Assembly: GCF_018305005.1 (NCBI RefSeq)
Contig: NZ_JAGQEG010000021.1
Span: 1-64,000 of the forward strand
Direction: 5' to 3'
Source: Collimonas silvisoli
GTDB lineage: Bacteria; Pseudomonadota; Gammaproteobacteria; Burkholderiales; Burkholderiaceae_D
DNA: 64,000 bases
Within the stretch, counting starts at the first letter, position 1. The number at the start of each line of letters is the position of its first letter. Made by a program: the position numbers and the translations under genes. Below, piece after piece: positions 52,897 through 63,121 of this stretch. The notes under the pieces were generated by a model that ran no database searches, was not told the DNA's origin, and saw only the letters and a list, made by a program, of their open reading frames with translations.

Positions 52897-54552
52897 ATGC
52901 CACAACCAGCGCTTAATACTACTGCCAGCTTTCAAGCCTTGCATGCACATTACGCAGCGATCAAGGATTTATCGTTGCGCGAACTGTTTGCCGCCACCCC
53001 TTCCCGCTTTGAACAGTTCTCTCTCAAAGCAGCCGGCCTATTCCTCGATTATGCAAAAAACAATGTCAGCGCGGAGACCATGGCGCACTTGTTTGCCCTG
53101 GCGCGCGAACGCCAGGTCGAAGCGCAGCGCCAGGCCATGTTTGCCGGCGCAAAAATCAATACCACCGAAAATCGCGCGGTGTTGCACACGGCGCTAAGAG
53201 CACCACGCCTGCCTGCACTGGAACTGGACGGCCAGCAGGTCAGCGCCGATGTGCACGCGGTGCTTGCGAGAATTCAGACTTTTACCGACGCGCTTCGTTC
53301 CGGAGCATGGCTGGGATACAGCGGCAAGCCGATCACGGATATCGTCAATATCGGCATCGGCGGCTCCGACCTCGGCCCCAAGATGGTATGCCAGGCGCTG
53401 CGCCCCTACCAGCGGGCCGATCTGGATCTGCACTTCGTCTCCAACGTCGACGGCGACGATCTTGATGCAGTGCTGACCCAAGTCGATCCGCAAACCACGC
53501 TGTTTGTCATCGCCTCGAAAACCTTCACCACCGCGGAAACCATGATGAACGCGCACTCTGCGCGCAGCTGGTTTTTGCAAAATGCGGCCGGCGCACAAGA
53601 GTCCGATTTACGCAAACATTTCGTCGCCGTCTCCACCAATGTCGAGGGCGTCACGGCGTTCGGCATCGACGCCGCCAATATGTTCCCGTTCTGGGATTGG
53701 GTCGGCGGCCGCTATTCGGTGTGGTCGTCGATCGGCTTGCCGGTAGCGCTGGCGGTCGGCTTCGAGCAATTCAGCGAATTCCTGGCCGGTGCGCACGCCA
53801 TGGACCAGCATTTCCAAAACGCGCCGCTGGAACAAAACATGCCGGTGATCCTGGCTTTGCTGGGCGTCTGGTACCGCAATTTCTTTGACTACCGCTCGGT
53901 ATCGATTGCCCCCTATCACCAGGACCTGGGAAGTTTTCCATCCTATCTGCAGCAGCTTGACATGGAAAGCAACGGCAAGCGCGTCAGCCTCGACGGCAGT
54001 CCGCTTGGGGAAGAAACTTGCCCGATCATCTGGGGCAATGTCGGCACCAACGGCCAACACGCCTACTTTCAATTGCTGCATCAGGGCACCGACATTACGC
54101 CGGTCGATTTTATAGCGACATTGAACGCCAGCCATCACTTGCCCGGCCATCAAGCCGCGCTGCTGGCCAACTGTTTCGCCCAGTCGGAAGCACTGATGCG
54201 CGGCAAATATGCGGACGAAGTACAAGCGGAAATGCAGGCCAAAGGCATGCCGGCCAAACAAATCGCCGCCCTGCTGCCGCATCGCACCTTCCCTGGCAAT
54301 CGTCCCAGCAACACCATCCTGATGGAGGCGCTGACGCCGGCCAACCTGGGCGCGCTGATCGCCTTGTATGAACATAAGGTATTCGTCCAGGGCGTTATCT
54401 GGGACGTCAACAGTTTCGACCAATGGGGTGTCGAACTGGGCAAGGTTTTGGCCAGCAATATCCTGAGCGAATTGACCGCCGCCCCTGCTCCGCAAGGCCA
54501 CGACAGTTCGACCAACGGCTTGATCGCGATGGCGCGTTCGGCTTTGTCATAA
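52897..54552 (+). CDS. pgi: Glucose-6-phosphate isomerase
   Basis: The 551-residue enzyme has TDIVNIGIGGSDLGPKMVCQ, FVIASKTFTTAETMMNAHSA, GGRYSVWSSIGLPVALAVGF, and QGVIWDVNSFDQWGVELGKV, all PGI signatures. It interconverts glucose 6-phosphate and fructose 6-phosphate, so fructose-derived sugar can enter the Entner-Doudoroff route. First gene of the row pgi-zwf-hexR-AGE-kinase; a HexR-like box is about 50-70 nt upstream. Confidence 0.96.
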   Translation: MPQPALNTTASFQALHAHYAAIKDLSLRELFAATPSRFEQFSLKAAGLFLDYAKNNVSAETMAHLFALARERQVEAQRQAMFAGAKINTTENRAVLHTALRAPRLPALELDGQQVSADVHAVLARIQTFTDALRSGAWLGYSGKPITDIVNIGIGGSDLGPKMVCQALRPYQRADLDLHFVSNVDGDDLDAVLTQVDPQTTLFVIASKTFTTAETMMNAHSARSWFLQNAAGAQESDLRKHFVAVSTNVEGVTAFGIDAANMFPFWDWVGGRYSVWSSIGLPVALAVGFEQFSEFLAGAHAMDQHFQNAPLEQNMPVILALLGVWYRNFFDYRSVSIAPYHQDLGSFPSYLQQLDMESNGKRVSLDGSPLGEETCPIIWGNVGTNGQHAYFQLLHQGTDITPVDFIATLNASHHLPGHQAALLANCFAQSEALMRGKYADEVQAEMQAKGMPAKQIAALLPHRTFPGNRPSNTILMEALTPANLGALIALYEHKVFVQGVIWDVNSFDQWGVELGKVLASNILSELTAAPAPQGHDSSTNGLIAMARSALS

Positions 54553-54624
54553 CAAGATTATATTTTCTTCGCCACCCGGCATCCATCTCTCACTAGCGGT
54601 AGTAATTTATAGGTCTTATTTATC

Positions 54625-56097
54625 ATGGCTCTTGCAGAATTTGATTTGGCAATCTTTGGCGGCACCGGCGATCTGGCAATGCGTAAGCTGCTGCCTGCAA
54701 TGTATGCGCGCGACCGCGCTAACGATTTGCCGCCGGATGCGCGCATCCTGTGCATCGGCCGCCATGACAGCAGCGATGAGGATTTCATCAAGCACGTAGA
54801 GCGCGACGCCAAGCCGCATATCGGCAAGGAAAGTTTCGACGCCGCCATCTGGCAGCGCTTTTGCAAACGCATCAAATACGTCGGCATGGACGCCACCGAT
54901 GCCGGCTCGTACAAAGCACTGGTCGAAGCCATGCGGCCCGACCACGCGATTACCAATGTGTTTTACCTGGCGACGCCGCCCAGCCTGTTTTCAAAAATCT
55001 GTAAAAACCTGGCTGCCAGCGGCCTAGCTACCGCCAACTCACGCGTGGTGCTGGAAAAACCCCTGGGCCGCGACCTCGCCAGCGCCAAGCAGATCAACGC
55101 CGAAGTTGGCGAAGTGTTTTCCGAATCGCAGATTTTCCGGATCGACCATTACCTGGGCAAAGAGACGGTGCAAAACCTGCTGGCGCTGCGCTTCGGCAAT
55201 GTATTGTTTGAACCGCTGTGGCGCCGTGAATGGATTTCCGATGTGCAGATCACGATTGCCGAAGAACTGGGAGTCGGCAACCGCATGGGCTACTACGAGA
55301 CTTCAGGGGCCTTGCGCGACATGCTGCAAAACCACTTGCTGCAACTGCTGTGCATCGTCGCCATGGAACCGCCGGTATCGATTACGCCAGATGCAGTACG
55401 CGATGAAAAGCTCAAGGTGCTGCGTTCGCTGAAACGCTTCACGCCGACTACGCTGGCGCAAAACGTGGTGCGCGGGCAATACCGCTCCGGCCATGTCGAA
55501 GGCGTCGCCGTACCGGGCTATCGCAAGGAAGCCGACGCCAATCCGCACTCACGCACCGAAACCTTCGTCGCGCTCAAGGCCGAAGTCGATACCTGGCGCT
55601 GGGCCGGCGTACCGTTTTATCTGCGCACCGGCAAACGCATGGCCGATCAACTGGCGGAAATCGTGATTCGCTTCAAGACCATTCCGCATTCGATTTTTGC
55701 CCAGCCGAACAGCAGCTTTGAACCGAACTGCCTGGTCATCCGCTTGCAGCCGGACGAAGGCTTGACTCTGAACCTGATGGCCAAGACGCCGGGCGACGGC
55801 ATGCGCCTGAAACCGGTCGAGCTGGAACTGAATTTCCGCGAAAGCTTCAAATCGCCGCGCATGGAAGCTTACGAGCGCTTGCTGCTGGACGTCTTGCGCG
55901 GCCAATTGACACTGTTCATGCGTAGCGACGAACTGGAAGCCGCTTGGGAATGGGTAGAACCGATCCTGGAATTCTGGGATCAGGAAGAAGATGATCCGAT
56001 TCCCTACAACGCCGGCACCTGGGGGCCGGCCGCGGCCAGCGCCCTGATTGCACGCGACGGCTTGCAATGGCGCGAAGAAGCGTTGCCGGAACTATAA
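54625..56097 (+). CDS. zwf: Glucose-6-phosphate 1-dehydrogenase
   Basis: The 490-residue enzyme has the NAD(P)-binding FDLAIFGGTGDLAMRKLLPA, the RIDHYLGKETVQNLLALRFG substrate motif, WAGVPFYLRTGKRMADQLAE, and the NAGTWGPAAASALI end. It oxidises glucose 6-phosphate to 6-phosphogluconolactone. It is 72 nt after pgi and 1 nt before hexR. A second, related zwf is at the right edge of the window. Confidence 0.96.
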   Translation: MALAEFDLAIFGGTGDLAMRKLLPAMYARDRANDLPPDARILCIGRHDSSDEDFIKHVERDAKPHIGKESFDAAIWQRFCKRIKYVGMDATDAGSYKALVEAMRPDHAITNVFYLATPPSLFSKICKNLAASGLATANSRVVLEKPLGRDLASAKQINAEVGEVFSESQIFRIDHYLGKETVQNLLALRFGNVLFEPLWRREWISDVQITIAEELGVGNRMGYYETSGALRDMLQNHLLQLLCIVAMEPPVSITPDAVRDEKLKVLRSLKRFTPTTLAQNVVRGQYRSGHVEGVAVPGYRKEADANPHSRTETFVALKAEVDTWRWAGVPFYLRTGKRMADQLAEIVIRFKTIPHSIFAQPNSSFEPNCLVIRLQPDEGLTLNLMAKTPGDGMRLKPVELELNFRESFKSPRMEAYERLLLDVLRGQLTLFMRSDELEAAWEWVEPILEFWDQEEDDPIPYNAGTWGPAAASALIARDGLQWREEALPEL

Positions 56098-56098
56098 A

Positions 56099-56959
56099 AT
56101 GACCATGCTACTGGACGCGATCCGGACTCAGATCGACTTGTTGTCGAAGTCGGAGAAGAAAGTCGCGTTGACCATACTCGATAATCCACAGCTGGCGTTG
56201 GCGGAAAACATCACTGCCCTGGCGAAAAACGCACAAGTGTCGGAACCGACGGTGGTGCGTTTTTGCCGCGCCATCGGTTACGAGGGCTGGCATGATTTCA
56301 AGCTGAAACTGGCGCAAAGCCTGGCGGTGGCGCTGCCGGGCGCCAACGAAATGCTGGCGCAAGACGATATCGCCGCCGATCTGGTCAACAAGATCTGCAG
56401 CCGTTCGATCAACACCCTGCTCGATCTGCGCAACCATTTAAGCGCCGATGCAATCCAGAAAGCGCTGGACGTTTTGCTCAAGGCGAACAAGATCGAATTC
56501 TACGGCCAGGGCACTTCCGGCATCGTTGCGGCGGACGCCCAGCATAAATTTTTCCGCTCCGGCGTGCCCACCGTCGCCTACTCCGATCCGCATATCCACA
56601 GCATCGCGGCATCGCTGCTGCAACCGGGCGATGCGGTGGTCGCCATCTCGCAGCGCGGCGGCAACGCCGCCCTGCTGCGCAGCGTGCAGCTGGCAAAAAA
56701 AGGCGGCGCCGATATTATCGTGCTGGGTCCTAGCGGCACGCCGCTGGCCGAACTGGCCACGGTGCTGGTGCCGATCGACCTGAGCTTCAATATCGACCCC
56801 TACACGCCGATCTCGGCGCGCCTGGCGCATCTGGTGGTGATCGACATCCTGGCAGTTGGACTGGCGCTCAAGCGCGGCCCCGAATTCCGCAAGAAAATGC
56901 AGAACGCGCAAAAAGCCTTGCAGCAGTTCGACATGCAATTCGATTCGTTTTTCCGTTGA
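56099..56959 (+). CDS. hexR: HexR-like RpiR-family regulator
   Basis: The 286-residue protein has an N-terminal RpiR helix-turn-helix (ITALAKNAQVSEPTVVRFCR) and a C-terminal SIS domain (IEFYGQGTSGIVAADAQHKF, GDAVVAISQRGGNAALLRSV) that binds phosphosugars, KDPG in characterised HexR proteins. It probably represses the surrounding genes until KDPG accumulates. Its start is 1 nt after the zwf stop. A second HexR domain is fused to glucokinase nearby. Confidence 0.92.
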   Translation: MTMLLDAIRTQIDLLSKSEKKVALTILDNPQLALAENITALAKNAQVSEPTVVRFCRAIGYEGWHDFKLKLAQSLAVALPGANEMLAQDDIAADLVNKICSRSINTLLDLRNHLSADAIQKALDVLLKANKIEFYGQGTSGIVAADAQHKFFRSGVPTVAYSDPHIHSIAASLLQPGDAVVAISQRGGNAALLRSVQLAKKGGADIIVLGPSGTPLAELATVLVPIDLSFNIDPYTPISARLAHLVVIDILAVGLALKRGPEFRKKMQNAQKALQQFDMQFDSFFR

Positions 56960-57001
56960 CGACGCTTTATCGCCAGCGACGCACCTATAAAAAATACAAC
57001 C

Positions 57002-58222
57002 ATGAGACCAGCCGCCACCCCAGCCAACTATCGCGATCCGGAATTCCTGCGCGACAGAATGCGGCGCGACATCGCCTTCTTTCATCCGCGCGCGATTGAT
57101 CCGAACGGCGGCTTCTTCCATTATCTGAACGACGACGGCAGCGTCTACGACAGCGCCAGCCGGCACCTGGTCAACAGCAGCCGGATGGTGTTCTGCTACG
57201 CCCTGGCCTGGCGCCTCGACGGCAAGGAAGAATATCGAGATGCAGCGCGGCACGGCTTGCACTTCCTGCAGCAACGACATTGGCAGCCGTCTTACGGCGG
57301 TTATGCCTGGGTGCTGGAAAACGGCGTCGCCGTCGATCGCACCCAACATTGCTACGGCCTGGCGTTCGTGCTGTTGGCGCATGCTCATGCCCTGCGCATC
57401 GGCATCGGCGAGGCAGCCGACGGCGTCGCTGCCACTTTTGACTTGATGGAGAAATTGTTCTGGTCGGAAGCGGACGGCTTGTACGCCGACGAAGCGACAC
57501 CCGCAGGTGTAGTGTCGCCTTACCGCGGCCAGAACGCCAACATGCACAGTTGCGAAACCCTGATCGCCGCCTTTGAAGCGACTGGCGAGCAGCGCTATCT
57601 GCAGCGCGCCGAGCTGTTGGCGCACAACATCACAGTCCGGCAAGCAGCGCTGGCGGATAGCTGGATCTGGGAACACTACCACGCCGACTGGAGCGTGGAC
57701 TGGGAATACAACCGCCACGACAGCAGCAACATGTTCCGTCCGTGGGGTTTTCAGCCCGGCCACATGACCGAGTGGGCCAAACTGCTGTTGCTGCTGGAAC
57801 GCCACCGCGCACATTTGCAAGGCGACGCCGGTTGGCTGCTGCCGCGCGCCCGGGCATTGTTCGATGTCACCATGCCGGCCGCCTGGGATCAGGAATTCGG
57901 CGGCCTGGTGTACGGGCTGGCGCCGGATGGCAGTGTCTGCGACGGCGACAAATATTTCTGGGTGCAGGCGGAATCGCTGGCCGCCGCGGCCCTATTGGCG
58001 GCCCGCAGCGGCGACGACGCTTATTGGGACAGCTACAACAAGTTGTGGGAATACAGCAGCGCACATCTGATCGACCAGGAGCGCGGTGGCTGGTACCGCA
58101 TCCTGCAGCGGAACAACCTGCGCTATGGTCCCGAAAAACCGCCACACGGCAAAACCGATTTCTATCATCCGATGGGCGCTTATCTGGAAGCATTGGCCGC
58201 TGTCGGCAGCCCGCTTGAATAG
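57002..58222 (+). CDS. AGE-family sugar epimerase/isomerase
   Basis: The 406-residue (alpha/alpha)6-barrel protein has FHPRAIDPNGGFFHYLNDDG, RTQHCYGLAFVLLAHAHALR, NANMHSCETLIAAFEATGEQ, WSVDWEYNRHDSSNMFRPWG, and QPGHMTEWAKLLLLLE, typical of N-acylglucosamine 2-epimerase relatives. In a hexose operon beside a PfkB kinase and pgi, mannose/fructose isomerisation is a reasonable guess. 42 nt separate it from hexR. Confidence 0.85.
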   Translation: MRPAATPANYRDPEFLRDRMRRDIAFFHPRAIDPNGGFFHYLNDDGSVYDSASRHLVNSSRMVFCYALAWRLDGKEEYRDAARHGLHFLQQRHWQPSYGGYAWVLENGVAVDRTQHCYGLAFVLLAHAHALRIGIGEAADGVAATFDLMEKLFWSEADGLYADEATPAGVVSPYRGQNANMHSCETLIAAFEATGEQRYLQRAELLAHNITVRQAALADSWIWEHYHADWSVDWEYNRHDSSNMFRPWGFQPGHMTEWAKLLLLLERHRAHLQGDAGWLLPRARALFDVTMPAAWDQEFGGLVYGLAPDGSVCDGDKYFWVQAESLAAAALLAARSGDDAYWDSYNKLWEYSSAHLIDQERGGWYRILQRNNLRYGPEKPPHGKTDFYHPMGAYLEALAAVGSPLE

Positions 58223-58264
58223 CTTGCTTGAATAAGCGCTTGAACAAACCACATTAAACATTGC

Positions 58265-59239
58265 ATGGATGCTGTCATGTCTGAAACCACCAAACTCGCT
58301 CAACCCTTCCCCCAATTCGTCAGCGCCGGCGAAGCACTCACCGATTTGATCCGGGTCGGCGCCGATCAATGGCTGAGCAAAACCGGCGGCTCGACCTGGA
58401 ACGTGGCGCGCGCCGCCGCCAGCCTGGGCGCCTCATCCGCCTTTGCCGGCGCCATCAGCCAGGACTGGTTCGGCGACGAACTGTTTGCCGCCAGCCAGGC
58501 TGCCGGACTCGATCTGCGCTTCCTGCAGCGGGCGGCGCGCTCGCCGCTGCTGGCGGTGGTCTATGAAACCACGCCGCCGCAATACAATTTCATCGGCGAC
58601 AACAGCGCCGACCTGTCTTTCGATCCCGGCGCACTGCCCGCCGACTGGCAGCAGGCGGCGTTATGGGTACACTTCGGCGGCATCAGCCTGACGCGCTCGC
58701 CGCTGGCCGAGCACTTGATCGAACTGGCCGAGGATCTGCACAGCCGCGGCGTAAAAATCAGCTATGACCCGAATTTTCGCAATGTGATGGATCAGCGCTA
58801 TGACCCGGTGCTGAAAAAGATGGCACAACTGGCGGACGTCATCAAAGTCTCGGATGAAGATCTGGCCGGCTTGTTCCGCACCGATGATTCCGAGGCCGCC
58901 TTGGCGACGCTGCGCGGCTTCAATCCGGATGCAACCGTATTGCTGACCTTGGGCTCCCAGGGCGCCGCGATCCATGCGGGCGATCAATATTGGCAGGTGG
59001 CACCGCCATCTATCACCGTTGTCGACACGGTAGGCGCCGGCGACGCCGGCATTGCCGGCCTGATCTACTCGCTGATACAGGAAGCCGCTTTGGCATCGGA
59101 AACATCCCATCAGCCGTCAGCCCCCGACTGGTTGCAGCATCTGCGATTTTCAGTCGCCTGCGGTTCGGCTGCCTGCCTGAACGCCGGCGCCAAACCGCCG
59201 CAATTGGCGCAAGTGCATGGACTACTGGAAAAGATCTAA
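58265..59239 (+). CDS. PfkB-family carbohydrate kinase (fructokinase-like)
   Basis: The 324-residue ribokinase-fold protein has an N-terminal FVSAGEALTDLI, the GGSTWNVARAAASLGA substrate loop, the DTVGAGDAGIAGLIYSL ATP/anion-hole motif with catalytic Asp, and KISYDPNFRNVM. It likely phosphorylates fructose (or another ketohexose) to the 6-phosphate. An alternative ATG at 58277 is possible. Last gene of the pgi row. Confidence 0.87.
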   Translation: MDAVMSETTKLAQPFPQFVSAGEALTDLIRVGADQWLSKTGGSTWNVARAAASLGASSAFAGAISQDWFGDELFAASQAAGLDLRFLQRAARSPLLAVVYETTPPQYNFIGDNSADLSFDPGALPADWQQAALWVHFGGISLTRSPLAEHLIELAEDLHSRGVKISYDPNFRNVMDQRYDPVLKKMAQLADVIKVSDEDLAGLFRTDDSEAALATLRGFNPDATVLLTLGSQGAAIHAGDQYWQVAPPSITVVDTVGAGDAGIAGLIYSLIQEAALASETSHQPSAPDWLQHLRFSVACGSAACLNAGAKPPQLAQVHGLLEKI

Positions 59240-59618
59240 GACGGCAAACGCCTCACTCGCAAACGCTCGTAGTGCCAGGAAAATGTATCAAAATTACTTG
59301 TAGTAAAAATACAGATTAAAGAATTTCCTTAAATAAACAAATAAGAAGATCACTAAACAAGGGTATTTTTCAATAGACCTTTCCGCTGCCACAACTATGC
59401 GTTACATGCATGAAAAATCAGCCAGTGCTGTAAATTAGCAACAGAAATATAGTAAAACTACACAAATAAAACAAAAATTTCACAAACCGGTTTACCATTC
59501 TTAACAACAAAGAAATCGGCATTACTACAAGCAATAACGGAAGCCCGGTTCAAGAATTTCGAGCAGCACAAGACTCGGAAAGCAGTGGTCAACGCCACAT
59601 TTTTACTTAGGAGATGAA
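59240..59618. promoter_or_regulatory. Porin promoter region with repeated HexR-like half-sites
   Basis: This 379-nt AT-rich gap holds TTGTAGTAAAAATACAG (59298-59314), TATAGTAAAACTACACAA (59449-59466) and GCATTACTACAAGC (59519-59532), all variants of the same TTGTAGTAA motif. TTAGGAG before 59619 is the ribosome site. It looks like a multi-site regulated promoter for the porin. Confidence 0.5.
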
Positions 59619-60743
59619 ATGAGAAAATCTGTTTTGAAAGCCATGCCGTTGGCCAAGCCACTCGCGGTTGCGGCAGTTCTGGCTTGCGCCTTCGCTGGCC
59701 AGGCCCAAGCGCAAACCAATGTGATCATCTACGGTCGCGTTGACGCAGGCATCAACTACCAAAGCAATCAAGTAGGCAAAGACGCAAATGGCAACACCAT
59801 CCGCGGCGGTCAATGGGGTGTCGGCGGCAACGAATGGGGTACCAGCATGATCGGCTTCAAGGGCACCGAAGATCTGGGTGGCGGCCTGAAAGCGATGTTT
59901 ACCCTAGAAAGCGGATTCCAAGCCGACACCGGCCGTTTCAACGGCACTGGTCTGTTTAATCGCCGTTCGACTGTTGGCTTGAACGGTGGCTTCGGTACCG
60001 TGAAAATCGGCCGCGATCTGGCGCTGCCAAGCGACCGGGTATGGAGCATCGATCCTACCGGCCAACAGAACATGAGCACTGCGACCTTGTTCAAAGGCCG
60101 CAACTGGCCACAAACCAGCAACCAGATTCAGTACATCACGCCAGATATGGGCGGCCTCTACGTGCACGCCATGTACGGCGCTGGCGAAGCGGCAGGATCG
60201 TTTACCCGCGGACCAGCTGGTTCAGGGATTGGCAACAGCACCGGTCTCGCAATTGGTTTCGTACAGCCAACCTATGAATTGCTGGCGATGTACGATACGG
60301 CACGTGACGAAAACGGCACTTACGACAGCTTGTTCTCGCGCTCCAAGGAAATCACTGTCGGCGGCAACGTTACCATCGGCGCCGTCAAACTGTACGCTGG
60401 CTGGCAAAATCTGTCAGCACCGGCACAGCCTCTGGCAGCTAGCGGCATCGGCGCAGCCAACAAAGCCAATCAATTCTGGCTCGGCGCCAACTACCAGCTG
60501 AATCCGGCTCTGACACTGATCGGCGCGGCTTATCACGTCAAGCTTAACCACGATGTAGGCAGCGCCAATCTGTTCATGCTGGGCGCCAACTACAGCCTGT
60601 CCAAGCGGACTCTGCTGTACGCGAGCATCGGTACTATCCGCAATGGTTCGAACACCGATTTCCAAGTTCAAACCGGCGACAGCACTGGCTTGACTGGACA
60701 GAACCAAAACACGTTCTACACTGGTATCAGCCACTCGTTCTAA
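59619..60743 (+). CDS. Gram-negative general porin
   Basis: A signal peptide (KPLAVAAVLACAFAGQAQAQ) precedes a 16-strand porin sequence opening with NVIIYGRVDAGINYQS, containing a GFKGTEDLGGGLKAMFTLES loop, RSTVGLNGGFGTVKIGRDLA and ending in Phe (GISHSF), as required for BAM recognition. It should let hydrophilic sugars cross the outer membrane. Its placement between sugar kinase and glucokinase genes and its HexR-like promoter sites suggest hexose-linked expression. Confidence 0.93.
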   Translation: MRKSVLKAMPLAKPLAVAAVLACAFAGQAQAQTNVIIYGRVDAGINYQSNQVGKDANGNTIRGGQWGVGGNEWGTSMIGFKGTEDLGGGLKAMFTLESGFQADTGRFNGTGLFNRRSTVGLNGGFGTVKIGRDLALPSDRVWSIDPTGQQNMSTATLFKGRNWPQTSNQIQYITPDMGGLYVHAMYGAGEAAGSFTRGPAGSGIGNSTGLAIGFVQPTYELLAMYDTARDENGTYDSLFSRSKEITVGGNVTIGAVKLYAGWQNLSAPAQPLAASGIGAANKANQFWLGANYQLNPALTLIGAAYHVKLNHDVGSANLFMLGANYSLSKRTLLYASIGTIRNGSNTDFQVQTGDSTGLTGQNQNTFYTGISHSF

Positions 60744-60868
60744 GACGGCAAGCATCGATGGGCGCGCCGCTTGAGCTCGGCGCGCCGGTTGACCTTGTCA
60801 GCACTACCGTTGTGCTTGCTGCGTAAGTGGCATTAGTGAGAGACGTCCCTGGGTAACCCCCAGACTTT

Positions 60869-60897
60869 GCCCATTCGCGTGCGAATGGGCATTTTTT
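60869..60897 (+). terminator. Terminator after the porin
   Basis: GCCCATTCGC and GCGAATGGGC form a perfect hairpin followed by ATTTTTTAT, about 125 nt past the porin stop. Confidence 0.75.
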
Positions 60898-61042
60898 ATG
60901 GGCGACAAGTTTGTACACCCGCTGTCAAAGAGCGAATGTGGGGCGACGGATGTGTGGCGATAAAGCGGATCAGAGATGGCGGAAGCGCCGAGATGCGCCG
61001 CTTACTCTCCTCGATGAAGAAAGTAAGCGGCGCTGCGAATCA

Positions 61043-63016
61043 TTACTTGATATGTGAAATCACATTCGGCGACAAGGTCACCTCTTGCTCGCTGCGTGCC
61101 GACTGCACCGGCTTGCCGTCGCCTTCAGCCGTCATCTTGTCGCTGGCGGATTCGCCCAGCGAGGCGATATGCGTCAGGATGCCGCGCTTGGCCTGGCGCT
61201 GCAATTCGGCAAACGGACTGGAACGGTTAAGCGACACGCCCACCGCCAGCACATCGACCAACAGCAACAGCAAAATCCGCGACACCATCGGAATGTGCAT
61301 CATGCTGCTTTCATCGTGCTCGACCGCCAGCGTGTAGTGCGCGCGCTTGGCCAATTGCGAATTGCTCGGCGCCAGGGCAATGATGGTGGCGCCGGAATGC
61401 ACCGCAACCTCGACCGCCGGCGCCAGATGGCGCAAGCGTCCTGAATTCGAAATCACCACCACGACGTCGCTGCTTTTCAGCATGGCGGCCGAAACTTCCT
61501 GCAACTGCGGATCGGTGTACGCCGACGATGGAATGCCCAGGCGGAAAAACTTTTGCTGTGCATCTTCCGCCACCAGGCCGCAGCTGCCGAAACCGTAAAA
61601 CTCGATGCGGCTGGCCTGGCTCAATACTTCAATCACTCGCGACAAGGTATCGGCGTTGAGATTGTCGCGCACTTCCATCATCGCTGAAATGGTGTTGTCG
61701 ACCACCTTGACGCCGACATCCAGCGACGAATCGCCGACATGAACCTGGCTGTGCGCGACCGGCACCGTACCGGTGACGCCGGAGGCCAGCTTCAGTTTGA
61801 AATCGGCCAGACCCTGGCAACCCATGGTGCGGCAAAAACGAATCACGGTTGGCTGGCTGACATCGGCGCGCCGGGCGATTTCTGAAATCGGTTCGCTCAT
61901 CACTGCGCGCGGATGGGCCAGGATCAGGCTGGCGACTTTTTGCTCGGCCGGTGAAAACTGATCGCGCGCCTTGCGGATTTTTTCCAGGATAGGCACGGCG
62001 TTGCCGCCACCCAGATGTTCGGAAAGAATCGCCGCAACACCGACAAAAGCCGGATAAGGCGCAGTAATGACAAAGGTCGGGATTTTGGCCAGATAACTGC
62101 CGAAACGCCCTTTGCTCTCGAAGCGCGCACGGAACGGCGAGCGCGCGAAATACTCGCCCAGGCGCGGCACCACGCCGCCGCCGATATACAAGCCGCCCAA
62201 GGTTCCCAAGGTGACTGCAACGTCGGCCGCGACGGTTCCCAGCATCGCGCAAAAGCATTCGACCACGTCCATGCACAAAGCATCCTGGCCTTGCAGCGCG
62301 CGCTCGACGATTTGCGCCGTATGCAGCGGCTCAGGCTTGGCGATGCCCTGCAGATCGGCCAGCGCCTGATAAATCATTTCGATGCCGGGGCCGGACACCA
62401 GGCGTTCGGCCGAGACGTGCGAATAAGTACGCCAGCAATAAGCCAGCACCGCCGCCTCGCGCGCATCGCCCGGGGCGAAGGTGACGTGGCCGCCTTCGCT
62501 GCCCAACGCAATCCAGCGCCCCTCGGTCGGAATCAGGCCGCCGACGCCGAGCCCGGTGCCGGCGCCGACCAGGCCGATCACGCCTCCGCTCTGCGCCCTG
62601 CCACCGCCGACCTGGATGCAGTGCGCATGCTCCAGATGCGGCAAGGACATCGACAGCGCGGTGAAATCGTTGACCACCAGCAGCGTATCCAGATTCAGGC
62701 GGCGGCGCGTGTTTTCAATCGAGAATTCCCAATGGTGATTGGTCATCTTGATGTCGTCGCCCTGCACCGGATTGGCAATCGCGATGGCGGCATGGCGCAC
62801 TTGCGGATGGGCGCTGGCCGCCAAATACGCCTCGACCGCCAGCGCGAATTCGGCATAGTCGGCACAACGCAGGGTTTGTATCGTGTCGATCTGGCCCGGT
62901 GCGCGCTCAAGCGCAAAGCGGGCATTGGTGCCGCCGACATCTGCCAGCAGACGCGGACCATCCAGATAGCTGGTAGCCGGATTCTCGCTAGCGCTCATGA
63001 TCGTGGATGAAGACAT
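61043..63016 (-). CDS. glk: Bifunctional glucokinase/HexR-type regulator fusion
   Basis: Residues about 1-340 are a bacterial glucokinase (GPRLLADVGGTNARFALERA, LVGAGTGLGVGGLIPTEGRW, ALGSEGGHVTFAPGDA). Residues about 345-640 are a complete RpiR/HexR regulator with helix-turn-helix (ISEIARRADVSQPTVIRFCR) and SIS domain (IEFYGFGSCGLVAEDAQQKF). This fusion is known in Burkholderia relatives. It couples glucose phosphorylation to phosphosugar-responsive repression in one chain. The second zwf ends 106 nt upstream, so they may share a transcript. Confidence 0.93.
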   Translation of the reverse strand: MSSSTIMSASENPATSYLDGPRLLADVGGTNARFALERAPGQIDTIQTLRCADYAEFALAVEAYLAASAHPQVRHAAIAIANPVQGDDIKMTNHHWEFSIENTRRRLNLDTLLVVNDFTALSMSLPHLEHAHCIQVGGGRAQSGGVIGLVGAGTGLGVGGLIPTEGRWIALGSEGGHVTFAPGDAREAAVLAYCWRTYSHVSAERLVSGPGIEMIYQALADLQGIAKPEPLHTAQIVERALQGQDALCMDVVECFCAMLGTVAADVAVTLGTLGGLYIGGGVVPRLGEYFARSPFRARFESKGRFGSYLAKIPTFVITAPYPAFVGVAAILSEHLGGGNAVPILEKIRKARDQFSPAEQKVASLILAHPRAVMSEPISEIARRADVSQPTVIRFCRTMGCQGLADFKLKLASGVTGTVPVAHSQVHVGDSSLDVGVKVVDNTISAMMEVRDNLNADTLSRVIEVLSQASRIEFYGFGSCGLVAEDAQQKFFRLGIPSSAYTDPQLQEVSAAMLKSSDVVVVISNSGRLRHLAPAVEVAVHSGATIIALAPSNSQLAKRAHYTLAVEHDESSMMHIPMVSRILLLLLVDVLAVGVSLNRSSPFAELQRQAKRGILTHIASLGESASDKMTAEGDGKPVQSARSEQEVTLSPNVISHIK

Positions 63017-63121
63017 GGTGTAAAACTTTCACTTAAATACTGTTAGTAGGATGGGCGGAGCAATTGCGACTACATTACTTATGCGCCTTGCCACGCTTCT
63101 CAATTTTTTCAATCAGGCGAC

